A stretch of 64,000 nt of DNA from Rhodococcus globerulus NBRC 14531 (lineage in GTDB: Bacteria; Actinomycetota; Actinomycetes; Mycobacteriales; Mycobacteriaceae), in the NCBI RefSeq assembly GCF_001894805.1, contig NZ_BCWX01000005.1:62001-126000 (forward strand), written 5' to 3'. The position numbers and the translations under genes were made by a program. Under the pieces are notes generated by a model. That model saw nothing but the letters and a program-made list of their open reading frames with translations, did no database searches and was not told the origin of the DNA. Every line of letters starts with the position of its first letter. Positions within the stretch are counted from its first letter, which is position 1. Below are positions 1 through 8,236 of this stretch, piece after piece.

Positions 1-291
1 GTTCACCACGGGTCGGACGCCGAATATCTGGACCGCAACTACGGCGGAATCCTCATCGTCTGGGATCGGATCTTCGGTAGCTTTGCCGCTGAAACACACC
101 GGCCGACATACGGACTCACGACGCCAGTCGGAACGTACAACATCTGGACACTGCAAACGCGCGAATACGCTGCCATTGCCCGCGATTGGAAAGCGTCGAC
201 GTCATGGCGCAATCGCGGCGGCTATGTGTTCGGGCCTCCCGGATGGTCACCGAAAGCCGAACTCACGTCACCAGAATCCACAACCCACTAG
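1..291 (+). CDS. Fatty acid hydroxylase / sterol desaturase family protein, C-terminal part
   Basis: The open frame runs in from the window edge for 96 codons to a TAG. It opens with VHHGSDAEYLDRNYGG and continues with WDRIFGSF, the last histidine box and conserved tail of the membrane di-iron hydroxylase/desaturase superfamily (PF04116). Members insert oxygen into lipid or sterol chains in the membrane. The N-terminal membrane segments and first histidine boxes lie outside the window, so the substrate cannot be inferred. The last codons overlap the 3' end of the convergent DUF202 gene by about 29 bp. Confidence 0.85.
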   Translation, partial: VHHGSDAEYLDRNYGGILIVWDRIFGSFAAETHRPTYGLTTPVGTYNIWTLQTREYAAIARDWKASTSWRNRGGYVFGPPGWSPKAELTSPESTTH

Positions 292-625
292 CCGCGAGAA
301 CCAGCAGGCTCACCGCCAGTGCAGCACCCATACCCAAAGCGGGCGTTGCCTTTTCCCTGGCAAAGAGCTCGAGCCGCGCAGACCTCGACCGACGCTCGTA
401 GATCGTGACGGCGACAATCAGGACAGCCGCGATTGCGGGACCGATCATCGCCACCGAACCGAACGGCGGCAACCAGCGCAGGCACGCCACGGCCAAACCG
501 AGGATGGACAGACTCGTACGCACGAATGAGAGCGACGTGCGTTCGGACTGTAATCCCTTGTCAGGAGGGCTGATCGCGCTCCTGCCCGAAGGACTGATTG
601 CGTCGGACGGCTCTACGGTGGTCAA
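263..625 (-). CDS. DUF202 family small membrane protein (second of pair)
   Basis: This 120-residue protein carries the DUF202 signature (LQSERTSLSFVRTSLS) around residues 26-41, followed by two or three hydrophobic helices (about 40-55, 58-75 and 97-118). DUF202 (YidH-like) proteins are small inner-membrane proteins of unknown function. The start is a TTG placed one base after the stop of the upstream DUF202 gene, so the two are almost certainly co-transcribed and translationally coupled. Its 3' end overlaps the convergent hydroxylase gene. The two neighbours probably form a heteromeric membrane unit, but that is inference. Confidence 0.8.
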   Translation of the reverse strand: MTTVEPSDAISPSGRSAISPPDKGLQSERTSLSFVRTSLSILGLAVACLRWLPPFGSVAMIGPAIAAVLIVAVTIYERRSRSARLELFAREKATPALGMGAALAVSLLVLAASGLWILVT

Positions 626-626
626 G

Positions 627-977
627 CTAGTTCACAACCTCGACCACGAGGACGGTCGCACAGATGACCAGAACGATTCCCACTACCGGCGCCATGAGAG
701 GCACCGGCAGTGAGCGTTCGGCACGCAACGCGCGCTCCGCACTGATCCAGTGGACAAAAGATGTGACGGCGATCAGCGCTCCGCCAACAAGGAGGAGCGC
801 CGCCAGACCGGAGCGAACGCTCTCGTTCAGAATGTCGCCGCCAAAAGCCTCCAGGCCGACGCCCGACGCGATGAACGCAGTCGCGGTGCGCACCCAGGCC
901 AAATATGTCCGCTCGTTTGCGAGAGTGAACCGCGGATCCGGGTCTTCGCCTGAGCGGAACGGCTTCCACAGTCGCAT
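627..977 (-). CDS. DUF202 (YidH-like) family membrane protein (first of pair)
   Basis: The 116-residue product begins MRLWKPFRSGEDPDPRFTLA and has the family core NERTYLAWVRTATAFIASG, followed by two further hydrophobic helices ending at the C-terminus. I chose the internal ATG at 977 because YidH-type proteins usually begin shortly before the DPRFTLANERT stretch; an upstream ATG at 1004 would add nine residues. Function is unknown for the family. It leads a two-gene DUF202 operon. Confidence 0.82.
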   Translation of the reverse strand: MRLWKPFRSGEDPDPRFTLANERTYLAWVRTATAFIASGVGLEAFGGDILNESVRSGLAALLLVGGALIAVTSFVHWISAERALRAERSLPVPLMAPVVGIVLVICATVLVVEVVN

Positions 978-1087
978 TAGTGGGACCGTCCGCCGAGACA
1001 ACACTCGTACCTGAGGACGCGCCGCGAATTCAAGTTCATGTCCTTAATCTTCCCTGGCGGCGGAAACGCACCGCCATCCGGGCTTGA

Positions 1088-1771
1088 TCAGGACTGGTCG
1101 AGCGATACCAGGAAGTCCACGCTGCCACTGCCGTCGACAGTTACGAACCCGAGGGACGGAGGCTGCACACCGAAGTCGGTCCACGTCACCGGAATGGAGC
1201 CGGACGCGATCAGCGTGTCACCGGAGTGCAGAACCGTCATGTCCACGGACACCGGCTTGGACTGGCCCTTGAGCGTCAACGTGCCAGGCACCGTCACCGT
1301 CGCAGTTGTCCCATCCGTCGGCACCGACGACAGATCCACCGGCGAGTCCATCGTGAACGTCGCCGTCGGATACGTGCTGGTGTCCATCACGTTGCCCGTG
1401 AACTGGCCGTCACGCCGGTCGGAGTCGGTCTTGATACTCGCCACCTGCACGGTCACTTCGCCGGCCGTGAGCTTTTCACCGTCGACCGTCGCATTGCCAC
1501 TCACCTCTCCTGTGGTGCCTACGACAGTCACACTCGATCCGTTGAGAATCTCGTGCACGGTGTACCCGGCTGCCGTCTGGTTGTCCCCTTGTCCCGCGAC
1601 GACGGTCCACGCACCGTCGATCGACCCGGACGCCGCCTCGGCACCTTCCGTAGACACCACGGCTGCGGGAGCGTCATCTTCTGCGATGAACTTCCCGTAC
1701 GCCCACGGCCCCACGAGTAGGGCGAGCACGACCACGACTACTGCTCCGCCGATCCACCACATCTTTTTCAT
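1088..1771 (-). CDS. YceI family membrane-anchored lipid-binding protein
   Basis: The protein is 227 residues. It has an N-terminal anchor (MKKMWWIGGAVVVVVLALLV) and an extracytoplasmic YceI domain from about residue 48 (GAWTVVAGQGDNQTAAGY) through the family patterns ASIKTDSDRRDGQF, STYPTATF and LTLKGQSKPVSVDM. YceI proteins are lipocalin-like barrels that bind polyisoprenoid-type lipids. The actinobacterial form tethered by one N-terminal helix fits a cell-envelope role. The ATG at 1771 was chosen because it starts the membrane anchor; the frame stays open further upstream to 1858. Confidence 0.88.
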   Translation of the reverse strand: MKKMWWIGGAVVVVVLALLVGPWAYGKFIAEDDAPAAVVSTEGAEAASGSIDGAWTVVAGQGDNQTAAGYTVHEILNGSSVTVVGTTGEVSGNATVDGEKLTAGEVTVQVASIKTDSDRRDGQFTGNVMDTSTYPTATFTMDSPVDLSSVPTDGTTATVTVPGTLTLKGQSKPVSVDMTVLHSGDTLIASGSIPVTWTDFGVQPPSLGFVTVDGSGSVDFLVSLDQS

Positions 1772-1927
1772 GCGTTCGACGATAGTTGCAGCTTCAACGG
1801 ATGTCAGGGGTTGCCAACTGTGGGAACTCTGTGAATGTGCTCCGTGACGACTGGGCACGAGAGGTCATCTACGGCACTTGGTAATGATTTGGTAAAGTAG
1901 CACCACGCTTCGAAGGAGGTGTTCACA

Positions 1928-2101
1928 ATGTCGGACCTGGCCCTCCTGAGCGACGACGAGTTGGACGAGCGTCGAATCGCCCTCAGTCAATCACTCACTG
2001 CCGCAGCCTATTTGATACCTACCCCGGCGCCGTCGTTCTTCGAGAAATTGAAGCAGGATATCGACGACGCCGCGGCAGAGTGGAATGCGCGACGCTCCTG
2101 A
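1928..2101 (+). CDS. Small hypothetical protein (57 aa)
   Basis: A short frame starts at ATG 1928, seven bases after a strong ribosome binding site (GGAGGT at 1915-1920), and encodes MSDLALLSDDELDERRIALS and onward. It is acidic, soluble and predicted helical, with no membrane segment or cysteine. I do not recognise a named family. The strong ribosome site and high-GC codon use argue that it is expressed. It ends six bases before the 3' end of the convergent DUF3068 gene. Confidence 0.6.
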   Translation: MSDLALLSDDELDERRIALSQSLTAAAYLIPTPAPSFFEKLKQDIDDAAAEWNARRS

Positions 2102-2107
2102 GGACGG

Positions 2108-3190
2108 TCAGCCGCGGGCGCGGACAAACTCCGCGTCCGGATTGCCGGTGCCCGAACCGGAGACCTCGAGGTGGTTGCCACCACCGCGACCGGGCTTGCG
2201 CCGAACGATCGCGACGACGAGAAGGAGCACCCCCACCAGCGCAGACACGAGCGGAACCCAGAATTCCGCTATCTTCAGCTGCCGTTCTCCCCGTGCAACC
2301 TTGTCGGCAACCTTCTGGATCGACGCGTCGGAGGTCTGGGCCCGGACCTGGGAGAGATCGAGAAGTGGCACCAACGCGCCTCCCGACGCGATATTGAGCA
2401 CTGCGGTTTGGTTCTGGGCGATGCGGATGGGCGTACCGAAATGAGTGTCGACAGCGGCGTCGAGCATGTTCACCGAGGTGTACGTGAGGGGCACCGGGTC
2501 GGGCGCAGCCGCTAGTGCTTGTTCCACTGCAGCCGCCCGGTCAGGCGACAATGCGGGAATCAAGGTCCGCACTATCTCACGCGGCAGTGTGGAGCCATCC
2601 CCGCCCGGGACGAGAGCTGCGATTCCAGCCATGACCGGACCCAGAACCGCGGGGTCCACGATGGGAGCGGTTGCCGTGCCGGTGAATTCGTACACCTCGC
2701 GCCCCGCAAGCGTCGTTGTTCCGGTGTAGGTGACAGGTTGAGCAGTGCGTGTCACCTGGTCGTAGACGAGCGCGTCGTCGGTGGTGGGGTTCATCGGGAA
2801 GGACAGCGTGATTCCGCCGCGTTGGTCCTCGACCGACACTCCGTCCGGCGGGGCGGCTTGGGTGAAATCCTCGCGATTAACCGCAAAAGAGCGGACATCG
2901 GTGACGTCACCGCTCGGAAGATGGGTGACCACTGTGCACGTGACGAGCGCGGTATCTCCTACTACCCGATCAACTTTCAACGAGCGGTCAATGGTGATCG
3001 GCGTGCCCGCGTCAAGCCCGAAGGTCGTGGGGTCGATCTGGCGGAGTGTGCCCTCGAACAGTGCGCCCTCTTTGGTATCTGCGGGCAGCTTGGACATATT
3101 CGGCACAACAACGTACCTGATCACCGCCGCAGCAGTGATCAGCATCAAGCCGACGATAAAGAGCGCGATAGACGAACGGCGCAGGGCCAT
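2108..3190 (-). CDS. DUF3068 (PorA-family) membrane protein
   Basis: The 360-residue protein has an N-terminal membrane helix (about 8-27), a long extracytoplasmic region containing PTTFGLDAGTPITIDRS and GGITLSFPMNP, and a second helix near the C-terminus (about 308-328) followed by a basic tail. This is the DUF3068 layout typical of mycolic-acid actinobacteria, often labelled PorA-like in databases, although no porin activity follows from the sequence. The gene is monocistronic, with 350 bp upstream. Confidence 0.85.
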   Translation of the reverse strand: MALRRSSIALFIVGLMLITAAAVIRYVVVPNMSKLPADTKEGALFEGTLRQIDPTTFGLDAGTPITIDRSLKVDRVVGDTALVTCTVVTHLPSGDVTDVRSFAVNREDFTQAAPPDGVSVEDQRGGITLSFPMNPTTDDALVYDQVTRTAQPVTYTGTTTLAGREVYEFTGTATAPIVDPAVLGPVMAGIAALVPGGDGSTLPREIVRTLIPALSPDRAAAVEQALAAAPDPVPLTYTSVNMLDAAVDTHFGTPIRIAQNQTAVLNIASGGALVPLLDLSQVRAQTSDASIQKVADKVARGERQLKIAEFWVPLVSALVGVLLLVVAIVRRKPGRGGGNHLEVSGSGTGNPDAEFVRARG

Positions 3191-3348
3191 ATGGTTTCTC
3201 CTCGGAAAGCGAGCGAATTGCTCAGCCGTGAGCGGTCGGTTGTCCGGTCACTCGACGACGGTTGGTGAACAGCTCATCGCAGGCACTGAATCCACCCGCG
3301 GATCGGACGCTGTCAATTGAAAACCGACTCACCGTCGAAATATGTTCT

Positions 3349-3366
3349 TGTGGAGGGTATTCCACA
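3349..3366. promoter_or_regulatory. Small palindrome upstream of the DUF3068 gene
   Basis: TGTGGA and TCCACA arms are separated by six bases, about 160 bp upstream of the DUF3068 start. It could be an operator. No partner regulator is evident, and the arms are short enough to occur by chance. Confidence 0.25.
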
Positions 3367-3466
3367 CACTGGCGTGACACAAGACACATTTGGGGAATTG
3401 TTTCCGGGTTTGAAAGTTCTCTCGCAGAGACGATCCAGGCCTCGCGGAAGGCACAGGCATGGCAAG

Positions 3467-3502
3467 ATTGCGGCCCCGACTTCGGAAAGTCGGGGCCGCA
3501 AT
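3467..3502 (-). terminator. Perfect hairpin terminator after the TetR gene
   Basis: A 16-bp perfect inverted repeat (ATTGCGGCCCCGACTT, loop CGGA) lies 38 bp beyond the TetR stop codon. It closes the leftward MaoC-SDR-TetR operon. No strong U-tract follows, which is common in high-GC actinobacteria. The rest of the 3191-3539 intergenic stretch shows no gene. Confidence 0.75.
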
Positions 3503-3539
3503 CGCGTCTTATTCAGTTGTACAGACTGGTTTGTTCCGG

Positions 3540-4199
3540 TCAGCCGTTGTCTGCTGAATTATCTTTCGGGTCAGCGGAATCCGCGGCAAGCAAGCGCTTC
3601 GCCGCCAAGCGCAGGCGCCGTTTCAGCTCATCGGCCGACGTATCCCCGTTCAGCCAACTGACGACGCCGGCGACCCACAGGGTTTCCATCATGTCCAGTG
3701 CTCGGGTCTGCATCGGGTTGCACCGATGGTCGGGGCCCCACGCCTGAATGGCAGCAATCTGGGTGAAGGTGTTGGACCAGGGTGATTTCTCGTTGATTTC
3801 TTCCGAACGTCGGACCCGATCGAGGTCGAACTCGAGCACTGTATTGCCCGCGGACATTGCGGCGTGAGCGAACCCCGGATCCCGGACCATCGCCACGTAG
3901 GCCCGGACAAACACTTCGCCGGCACGACCCTCCGCCGTCCGCTGTCTGGGCGGACGGCGGAGCACGTCTTCGGTCAGGGAGTTCAGTTCGGAACCGACAG
4001 CTGCATTGATGAGGTCGTCTTTCGACGCGTAGTACTTGTACAGCGTCGAAAGTGCCGTTTGGGCGACACGAGCGACCTCCCGCATCTGCACGGCTTCGTA
4101 GCCACCGGCGGTTGCCAACTCACGGGTTGCTTTCACGACTCGCTCGACACGGAATGCCTTGGCCTCAGGTGTGCGGCCATTAACCTTCACTGCGGCCAT
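3540..4199 (-). CDS. TetR/AcrR family regulator, KstR-like
   Basis: The 219-residue protein has an N-terminal TetR DNA-binding domain: VVKATRELATAGGYEAVQMREVARVAQ leads into ALSTLYKYYASKDDLINAAV (helix-turn-helix at about residues 35-60). The wording GGYEAVQMR..A and the general layout resemble KstR, the cholesterol-catabolism repressor, but the sequence is clearly distinct. The ligand pocket half (about 75-210) is specific to the protein; in KstR-type repressors it binds acyl-CoA-like pathway intermediates. It is the last gene of the MaoC-SDR-TetR operon, so it is probably autoregulated through the operators at 6262-6517. I chose ATG 4199 (MAAVKVNGRTPEAK); an upstream ATG at 4283 would add 28 atypical residues. 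Confidence 0.85.
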   Translation of the reverse strand: MAAVKVNGRTPEAKAFRVERVVKATRELATAGGYEAVQMREVARVAQTALSTLYKYYASKDDLINAAVGSELNSLTEDVLRRPPRQRTAEGRAGEVFVRAYVAMVRDPGFAHAAMSAGNTVLEFDLDRVRRSEEINEKSPWSNTFTQIAAIQAWGPDHRCNPMQTRALDMMETLWVAGVVSWLNGDTSADELKRRLRLAAKRLLAADSADPKDNSADNG

Positions 4200-4325
4200 C
4201 CGTGTTGTCCCCAATCGTGTACCGAAATCTGACACTGTCGCATCAGCCACCACGATATCGTCCCGGCCCCAACCCCAGTTCACACGCTCAGCGTCCGGTA
4301 CTCGTTCTCGCCGAGTATGCGTTGG

Positions 4326-5240
4326 TCAGCTAGGAACCTGGCTCATGAACAAGGACGGGTGCAGGCCGTCTGCCAGCGGTCGGAACTCCCCTTCGACCTT
4401 GGCGGCCAAGTCGTCGAGGTCCCATGGCCCGTCCGACGACACCGAGGCAATGACGTCGGGGTTGTTCCACAACTTCACCTCGAGGCCGGAGGCGCCGAGG
4501 GTGCGGCCCGACAGCCAATCGGAACTCGTACCGGCGAGGTACGTGACGATGGGCGCAATATTGTCCGGCGAGTCGTTGCCGGGGGCGGCGTCGAATCCCA
4601 GTTGCTTCTCGTCGGGGATGGTTTGTGTCAGTCGGGTGGCGGCACCCGGAGCGATAGCGTTGGCCGTCACGCCGTATCGCGCCAGGGCATTCGCCGTGGA
4701 GGCAGTCAAGCCGACAATGCCCATCTTGGCTGCCGCATAGTTCGGCTGACCCGGCGAACCCTGCAGTGCGGAATCGGAAGTGAAGTTGATGATGCGGAAG
4801 TGGCCGTCGGGATTCCGCAGCGAACGCCAGTAAGCTGCCGCCGGCTTGATGGTGCTGAAGTGGCCACGCAGATGCACGCGGATGACCGCATCCCAGTCTT
4901 CTTCCGGGAGGTTGAAGATCATCTTGTCACGCAGGATTCCCGCAACGTTGACAAGAATGTCCAGCTTGCCGTAGTTCTCCAGTGCGAGATCGACCAGCCG
5001 CTGACCGGTCGCGACGTCGGCGATGTCTCCGCCGTCTGCGACAGCGGCACCGCCACCGGCAACAATTTCAGCAGCGACGTCACGCGCCGGTCCCTGGTCC
5101 CCGCCCTGGCCGTCCGGTGACGAGCCGAGGTCGTTGATGACAAGCTTTGCGCCCTGTGCGGCGAACAACTTGCTGATCGACGCGCCGATGCCTCGTCCGC
5201 CGCCGGTAATGATCGCTACGCGACCTTCGAGTGAACCCAT
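4326..5240 (-). CDS. Short-chain dehydrogenase/reductase (hydroxyacyl-CoA type)
   Basis: This is a 304-residue SDR. The Rossmann motif TGGGRGIG is near residue 13, NVAGIL follows the NAG position, the catalytic serine lies in FTSDSALQG, and the YxxxK pair is in NYAAAKMG. The insertion NDLGSSPDGQGGDQG after strand 2 is typical of the dehydrogenase domain of peroxisomal multifunctional enzyme type 2 (17beta-HSD4-like), which oxidises 3-hydroxyacyl-CoA with NAD+. Its neighbour supplies the matching hydratase-2. The start at 5240 has an AAAGGAAAG ribosome site; the frame stays open upstream. It lies between MaoC and TetR in a leftward operon. Confidence 0.88.
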   Translation of the reverse strand: MGSLEGRVAIITGGGRGIGASISKLFAAQGAKLVINDLGSSPDGQGGDQGPARDVAAEIVAGGGAAVADGGDIADVATGQRLVDLALENYGKLDILVNVAGILRDKMIFNLPEEDWDAVIRVHLRGHFSTIKPAAAYWRSLRNPDGHFRIINFTSDSALQGSPGQPNYAAAKMGIVGLTASTANALARYGVTANAIAPGAATRLTQTIPDEKQLGFDAAPGNDSPDNIAPIVTYLAGTSSDWLSGRTLGASGLEVKLWNNPDVIASVSSDGPWDLDDLAAKVEGEFRPLADGLHPSLFMSQVPS

Positions 5241-5300
5241 GAATCTTTCCTTTGTTAGTGCCTCGACGAACATCGCGGCGAATCGTTATGGAGTGGAGAG

Positions 5301-6143
5301 TCAGCGGATTGTGGCGGTGCCCATGTCGATGACGACGTCACCGAGATCGTCGACCGTCCGGAACCGAACGCCTTTGCCGTCGTTCCAGATCGAGGTGGTA
5401 ATCGACTGTCCGGGCAACACGGATTTGGTGAACCGCCCGGACATCCCAGTGAAGCGTTTCGGGTCCGAATCGGCCACAACATGCAGGAGGGCCCGGCCGG
5501 CGTAGCCATAGGTGCACATTCCGTGCAAGATGGGAATATTGAACCCACCGCGGGCACTGAATGCCGGGTCCGAATGCAAGGGATTCCGGTCGCCACCGAG
5601 TCGGTAGAGCAGCGCCTGGTCCGGTCGAGTCGTGTATGTGACAACGTGATCCGGTTTGCCCGTTGGCAATTCCCATGCGGTCGACGGCCCTCGCTCACCG
5701 CCGAACCCCCCGTAGCCTCGCAAGAACAACCCGGACTCGAGAGTTCCCACGATCTGGCCGACAGAGTCGCGGGCAACGGTCTCCGTCATGATCAAGGCAC
5801 CGGAACCCTTGTCGTAGACGCCGGTGATCGTGCCAGTGGTTTCAACGCGGCCGTCGGTCGGAAGCGGGCCCGTCAGGCTGAGCGCTTGCGATGCATGCAA
5901 CACCTTGGTGAAGTCCACATCGTCGGGTAGCAAGGAGTCGTCGCCCGACAAAGCCACATTGGCAAAGGTCGGGAGCACCATCTGCTTTATGCCCTCACTG
6001 TTCTCTGTGGTGAACTCCAGCTCGTCCAGCGGGTCAGGCTGACCGGCGCCGACACCCAGGGCATACAGCAGTGCGTCTTTCGACGTCCAACTCTTCCAGA
6101 CAGGTTTGCCGGTGCGTCCGACGAGTGAGCTGTCGATCGGCAT
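5301..6143 (-). CDS. MaoC-like enoyl-CoA hydratase (hydratase 2)
   Basis: The 280-residue protein has the double hot-dog layout of MFE-2 hydratase 2. The N-terminal half (WTSKDALLYALGVGAG, LPTFANVAL) is the non-catalytic hot-dog. The C-terminal half has the catalytic signature GDRNPLHSDPAFSARGGF followed by ILHGM, where the Asp and His residues act. It hydrates 2-enoyl-CoA to 3-hydroxyacyl-CoA, and the adjacent SDR would then oxidise it. Start: ATG 6143 has a GAGG seven bases upstream; ATG 6161 is an alternative. It is the first gene of the leftward arm and faces the operator array. Confidence 0.9.
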   Translation of the reverse strand: MPIDSSLVGRTGKPVWKSWTSKDALLYALGVGAGQPDPLDELEFTTENSEGIKQMVLPTFANVALSGDDSLLPDDVDFTKVLHASQALSLTGPLPTDGRVETTGTITGVYDKGSGALIMTETVARDSVGQIVGTLESGLFLRGYGGFGGERGPSTAWELPTGKPDHVVTYTTRPDQALLYRLGGDRNPLHSDPAFSARGGFNIPILHGMCTYGYAGRALLHVVADSDPKRFTGMSGRFTKSVLPGQSITTSIWNDGKGVRFRTVDDLGDVVIDMGTATIR

Positions 6144-6261
6144 GTAGAACCTCGATTTCATCCAAGTGATATTCCGCAGGAGCGGACCGGGGTTACCGGA
6201 CGGTAAGTGTGATTCGGATCGACGAGAACGCCGAAAACGTTGCCTTACAACGCTCTCCAAC

Positions 6262-6282
6262 TAAAGAGAACACGTTACGTAT
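6262..6282 (-). promoter_or_regulatory. Single operator-like site near the maoC promoter
   Basis: Read on the minus strand, this site gives ACGTAACGTGTTCTCTTTAG, which matches the repeat unit of the array at 6378-6517 (consensus TAACGGAACGTGTTCCTTTA) but points the other way. It is about 120 bp upstream of the MaoC start. It is the likely place where the cluster's TetR protein controls the leftward operon. Confidence 0.55.
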
Positions 6283-6377
6283 GTGATTGGCAAGTCTCTC
6301 ATCCAAGGAGGACAGTTCGATTTTTCGGATTTTCGACCAGGCCTTGACATAAAGGATGAACTGGATCACTCTGGTCG

Positions 6378-6517
6378 TGACAGAACGCGTTCCGTTTAGG
6401 CAAAACTAGCGGAACGTGTTCCTTTAAATGAAACGTAACGGTACGTATTTCTTTACGCGAACAGTAACGGCACATGTTCTTTTTGCAACGCTAACGGACT
6501 GAATTCCGTTGAATACC
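6378..6517 (+). promoter_or_regulatory. Tandem 29-bp operator array (about five units)
   Basis: Units begin at 6378, 6407, 6436, 6465 and 6492, with spacings of 29, 29, 29 and 27 bp. They read TGACAGAACGCGTTCC, TAGCGGAACGTGTTCC, TAACGGTACGTATTTC, TAACGGCACATGTTCT and TAACGGACTGAATTCC. The first two contain near-perfect GAACGNGTTC palindromes, like the AAC-NN-GTT core described for KstR; the others are progressively degenerate. The array ends about 40 bp upstream of the DUF35 start. It most likely binds the KstR-like TetR protein encoded at 3540-4199. Confidence 0.6.
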
Positions 6518-6559
6518 TTCATGAGTTGATCCCAGACCCATACGACGAAAGGACTGTCG

Positions 6560-6973
6560 ATGACAGGGCCTGTACCGGTTCCGACCCCGGCCACCGCTCC
6601 CTATTGGGAGGGTGCGCAGCGGGAGGAACTCACGATTCAACGCTGCCAGTCGTGCACACAGCACTACTTTTATCCACGACCTTTCTGCCCGCATTGCAAC
6701 TCCGACGACGTGGTGTGGACCCCTGTCAGCGGCCGAGGCCGACTGGTGTCCTACGTAATCAACTACCGACCGATTCCCCCGTTCGATTCCGAGACCCCCA
6801 TCGTCGTCGCACTGGTCGAACTCGACGAGGGACCACAATTGATGAGCAACGTGATCGGGGTGGATGCCGACCCCGGGAACCTCCCGCTCGACCTCGCGCT
6901 CGAAGTCACGTTCGTCGAACGTGGAGACACGAAGCTCCCCATGTTCACGCCGCTGCAGGAGTCCGCCAGATGA
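6560..6973 (+). CDS. DUF35 OB-fold / zinc-ribbon protein (acyl-CoA associated)
   Basis: The 137-residue protein has a zinc ribbon with cysteines C29, C32, C43 and C46 (CQSC and CPHC) followed by an OB-fold (GRGRLVSYVINYRPIPPF), the standard DUF35 layout. DUF35 proteins pair with thiolase-fold partners: ChsH2 with Ltp2 in sterol side-chain cleavage is a known case, where the pair acts as an aldolase. Its stop overlaps the start of the thiolase-fold gene (ATGA), which supports a complex. The start has a GAAAGGA ribosome site. It is the first gene of the rightward arm. Confidence 0.9.
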   Translation: MTGPVPVPTPATAPYWEGAQREELTIQRCQSCTQHYFYPRPFCPHCNSDDVVWTPVSGRGRLVSYVINYRPIPPFDSETPIVVALVELDEGPQLMSNVIGVDADPGNLPLDLALEVTFVERGDTKLPMFTPLQESAR

Positions 6974-8142
6974 CAACAAGCCATGTGACATCTATGCACA
7001 ACGGAAACATCGTGATCGTCGGTGCGTCGGAGACGACGGAAATCGGTGTATTGCCAGGCATGTCCATCCTCGATCTCCATGCCAATGCCGCCCGCAACGC
7101 AATGGCCGACGCAGGCCTCACGCCAGCGGACATCGACGGCGTCGCTACCACCGGCCTGCTTCCGATGGAAGTCAGTCACCACCTGGGTATCACGCCTCAT
7201 TGGCTGGACGGAACAGGCGTTGGTGGATGCAGTTTTATGCTTCATGTGCGTCACGCCGCGGCCGCCATTGCTTCCGGTGCCGCTGACGTCGTGCTCGTGA
7301 CGCATGGCGAGTCCGGACGGTCCCGCGTTGGCGCTCCACCATACTTGACGCCTTTGGATTCCATGACCGGTCAGTTCGAGGCCGTCTACGGCGCAAATAT
7401 GCCGTACTCGACCTTTACAGTCCCGGCGCTGCGCTTTCTGCATGACCGCGGAATGACGCTTGAGCACCTGGCTGAGGTTGTTGTTGCACAGCGCAACTGG
7501 GCCCTCGACAATCCGCGAGCTTTCCGTCGCAAGCCGACGTCTGTGGATGAAGTGCTGTCCGGTCCACCGGTGGCCTACCCGTTTACCCGTGACATGTGCT
7601 GTGTGCTCACCGACGGTGGCGGCGCCGTGATCCTGACCAGTGCCGAACGGGCGGCAGACATGCCGGGATCCGATCGGCATGTGTACCTGCTCGGTTCCGG
7701 CGAATCTGCCGAAGGCCCACTGGTTTCGCAGATGCACGAGCCCGGATCGTTCCGTGCATTCCGTGATGCCGGCGCCGATGCCTTCGCCACCGCGGGAATC
7801 ACCCGCGACGATGTCGACCACCTGATGGCATACGACGCCTTCGCCCACGTTCCGCTCTACATGCTCGAGGATCTCGGGTTTGTCGGTCACGGTGAATCGG
7901 GAGACTTTGTCGCCGAAGGACATACGTCCAAGGGAGGCCGACTTCCGATGAACACCAACGGCGGTGGAATGTCGTACACACACAGCGGGATGTACGGAAT
8001 GTTCGCCATCCAGGAGGCGGTCCGTCAGCTACGCGGGGAGGCCTGCGAGCAGGTTCCCGAAGTCGAAATCAGCTTCGTCCAGGGAGTCGGATACTTCTTC
8101 GGCGCCGCCGGCAGTTTGGTTCTCTCGAATCGGCGTCCGTGA
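6970..8142 (+). CDS. Thiolase-fold lipid-transfer-type protein (SCP2 thiolase / Ltp aldolase)
   Basis: This 390-residue thiolase-fold protein has N-terminal IVIVGASETTEIG, the GGCSF turn with C87 in the region of the thiolase nucleophile, LTDGGGAVILT, and the C-terminal GGGMSYTHSGMYG carrying H338. The wording matches the lipid-transfer (SCP-x/Ltp) branch rather than ordinary acetyl-CoA acetyltransferases. With the overlapping DUF35 gene it could be a thiolase, or a retro-aldolase cleaving a tertiary 3-hydroxyacyl-CoA as Ltp2 does. C87 makes genuine thiolysis possible. The start is fixed by the 4-bp ATGA overlap. Confidence 0.88.
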   Translation: MTTSHVTSMHNGNIVIVGASETTEIGVLPGMSILDLHANAARNAMADAGLTPADIDGVATTGLLPMEVSHHLGITPHWLDGTGVGGCSFMLHVRHAAAAIASGAADVVLVTHGESGRSRVGAPPYLTPLDSMTGQFEAVYGANMPYSTFTVPALRFLHDRGMTLEHLAEVVVAQRNWALDNPRAFRRKPTSVDEVLSGPPVAYPFTRDMCCVLTDGGGAVILTSAERAADMPGSDRHVYLLGSGESAEGPLVSQMHEPGSFRAFRDAGADAFATAGITRDDVDHLMAYDAFAHVPLYMLEDLGFVGHGESGDFVAEGHTSKGGRLPMNTNGGGMSYTHSGMYGMFAIQEAVRQLRGEACEQVPEVEISFVQGVGYFFGAAGSLVLSNRRP

Positions 8143-8236
8143 GGGAAATCTTCTGTCCCAGAACGCAACACCTGCGACGATCAGGAACCTCGTCGACCGA
8201 ACAAATCCCCGCCAGGAGCCACGGAAAGGTACCTGC

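Noticed and set aside
3317-3661. Frames in the 3191-3539 intergenic region
   Set aside because: They run through the perfect terminator hairpin and into the TetR gene on the other strand, without ribosome sites or recognisable products.
6378-6517. Possible CRISPR array (repeats near 29 bp)
   Set aside because: The units are directly contiguous with no unique spacers, differ from each other at several bases, and sit at a divergent promoter next to a TetR gene. No cas genes are present.
6763-7983. 406-codon open frame on the minus strand opposite the thiolase-fold gene
   Set aside because: It is the antisense shadow of a well-supported gene; its translation is rich in Arg, His and Val without any family motif, which is usual for opposite-strand frames in high-GC DNA.
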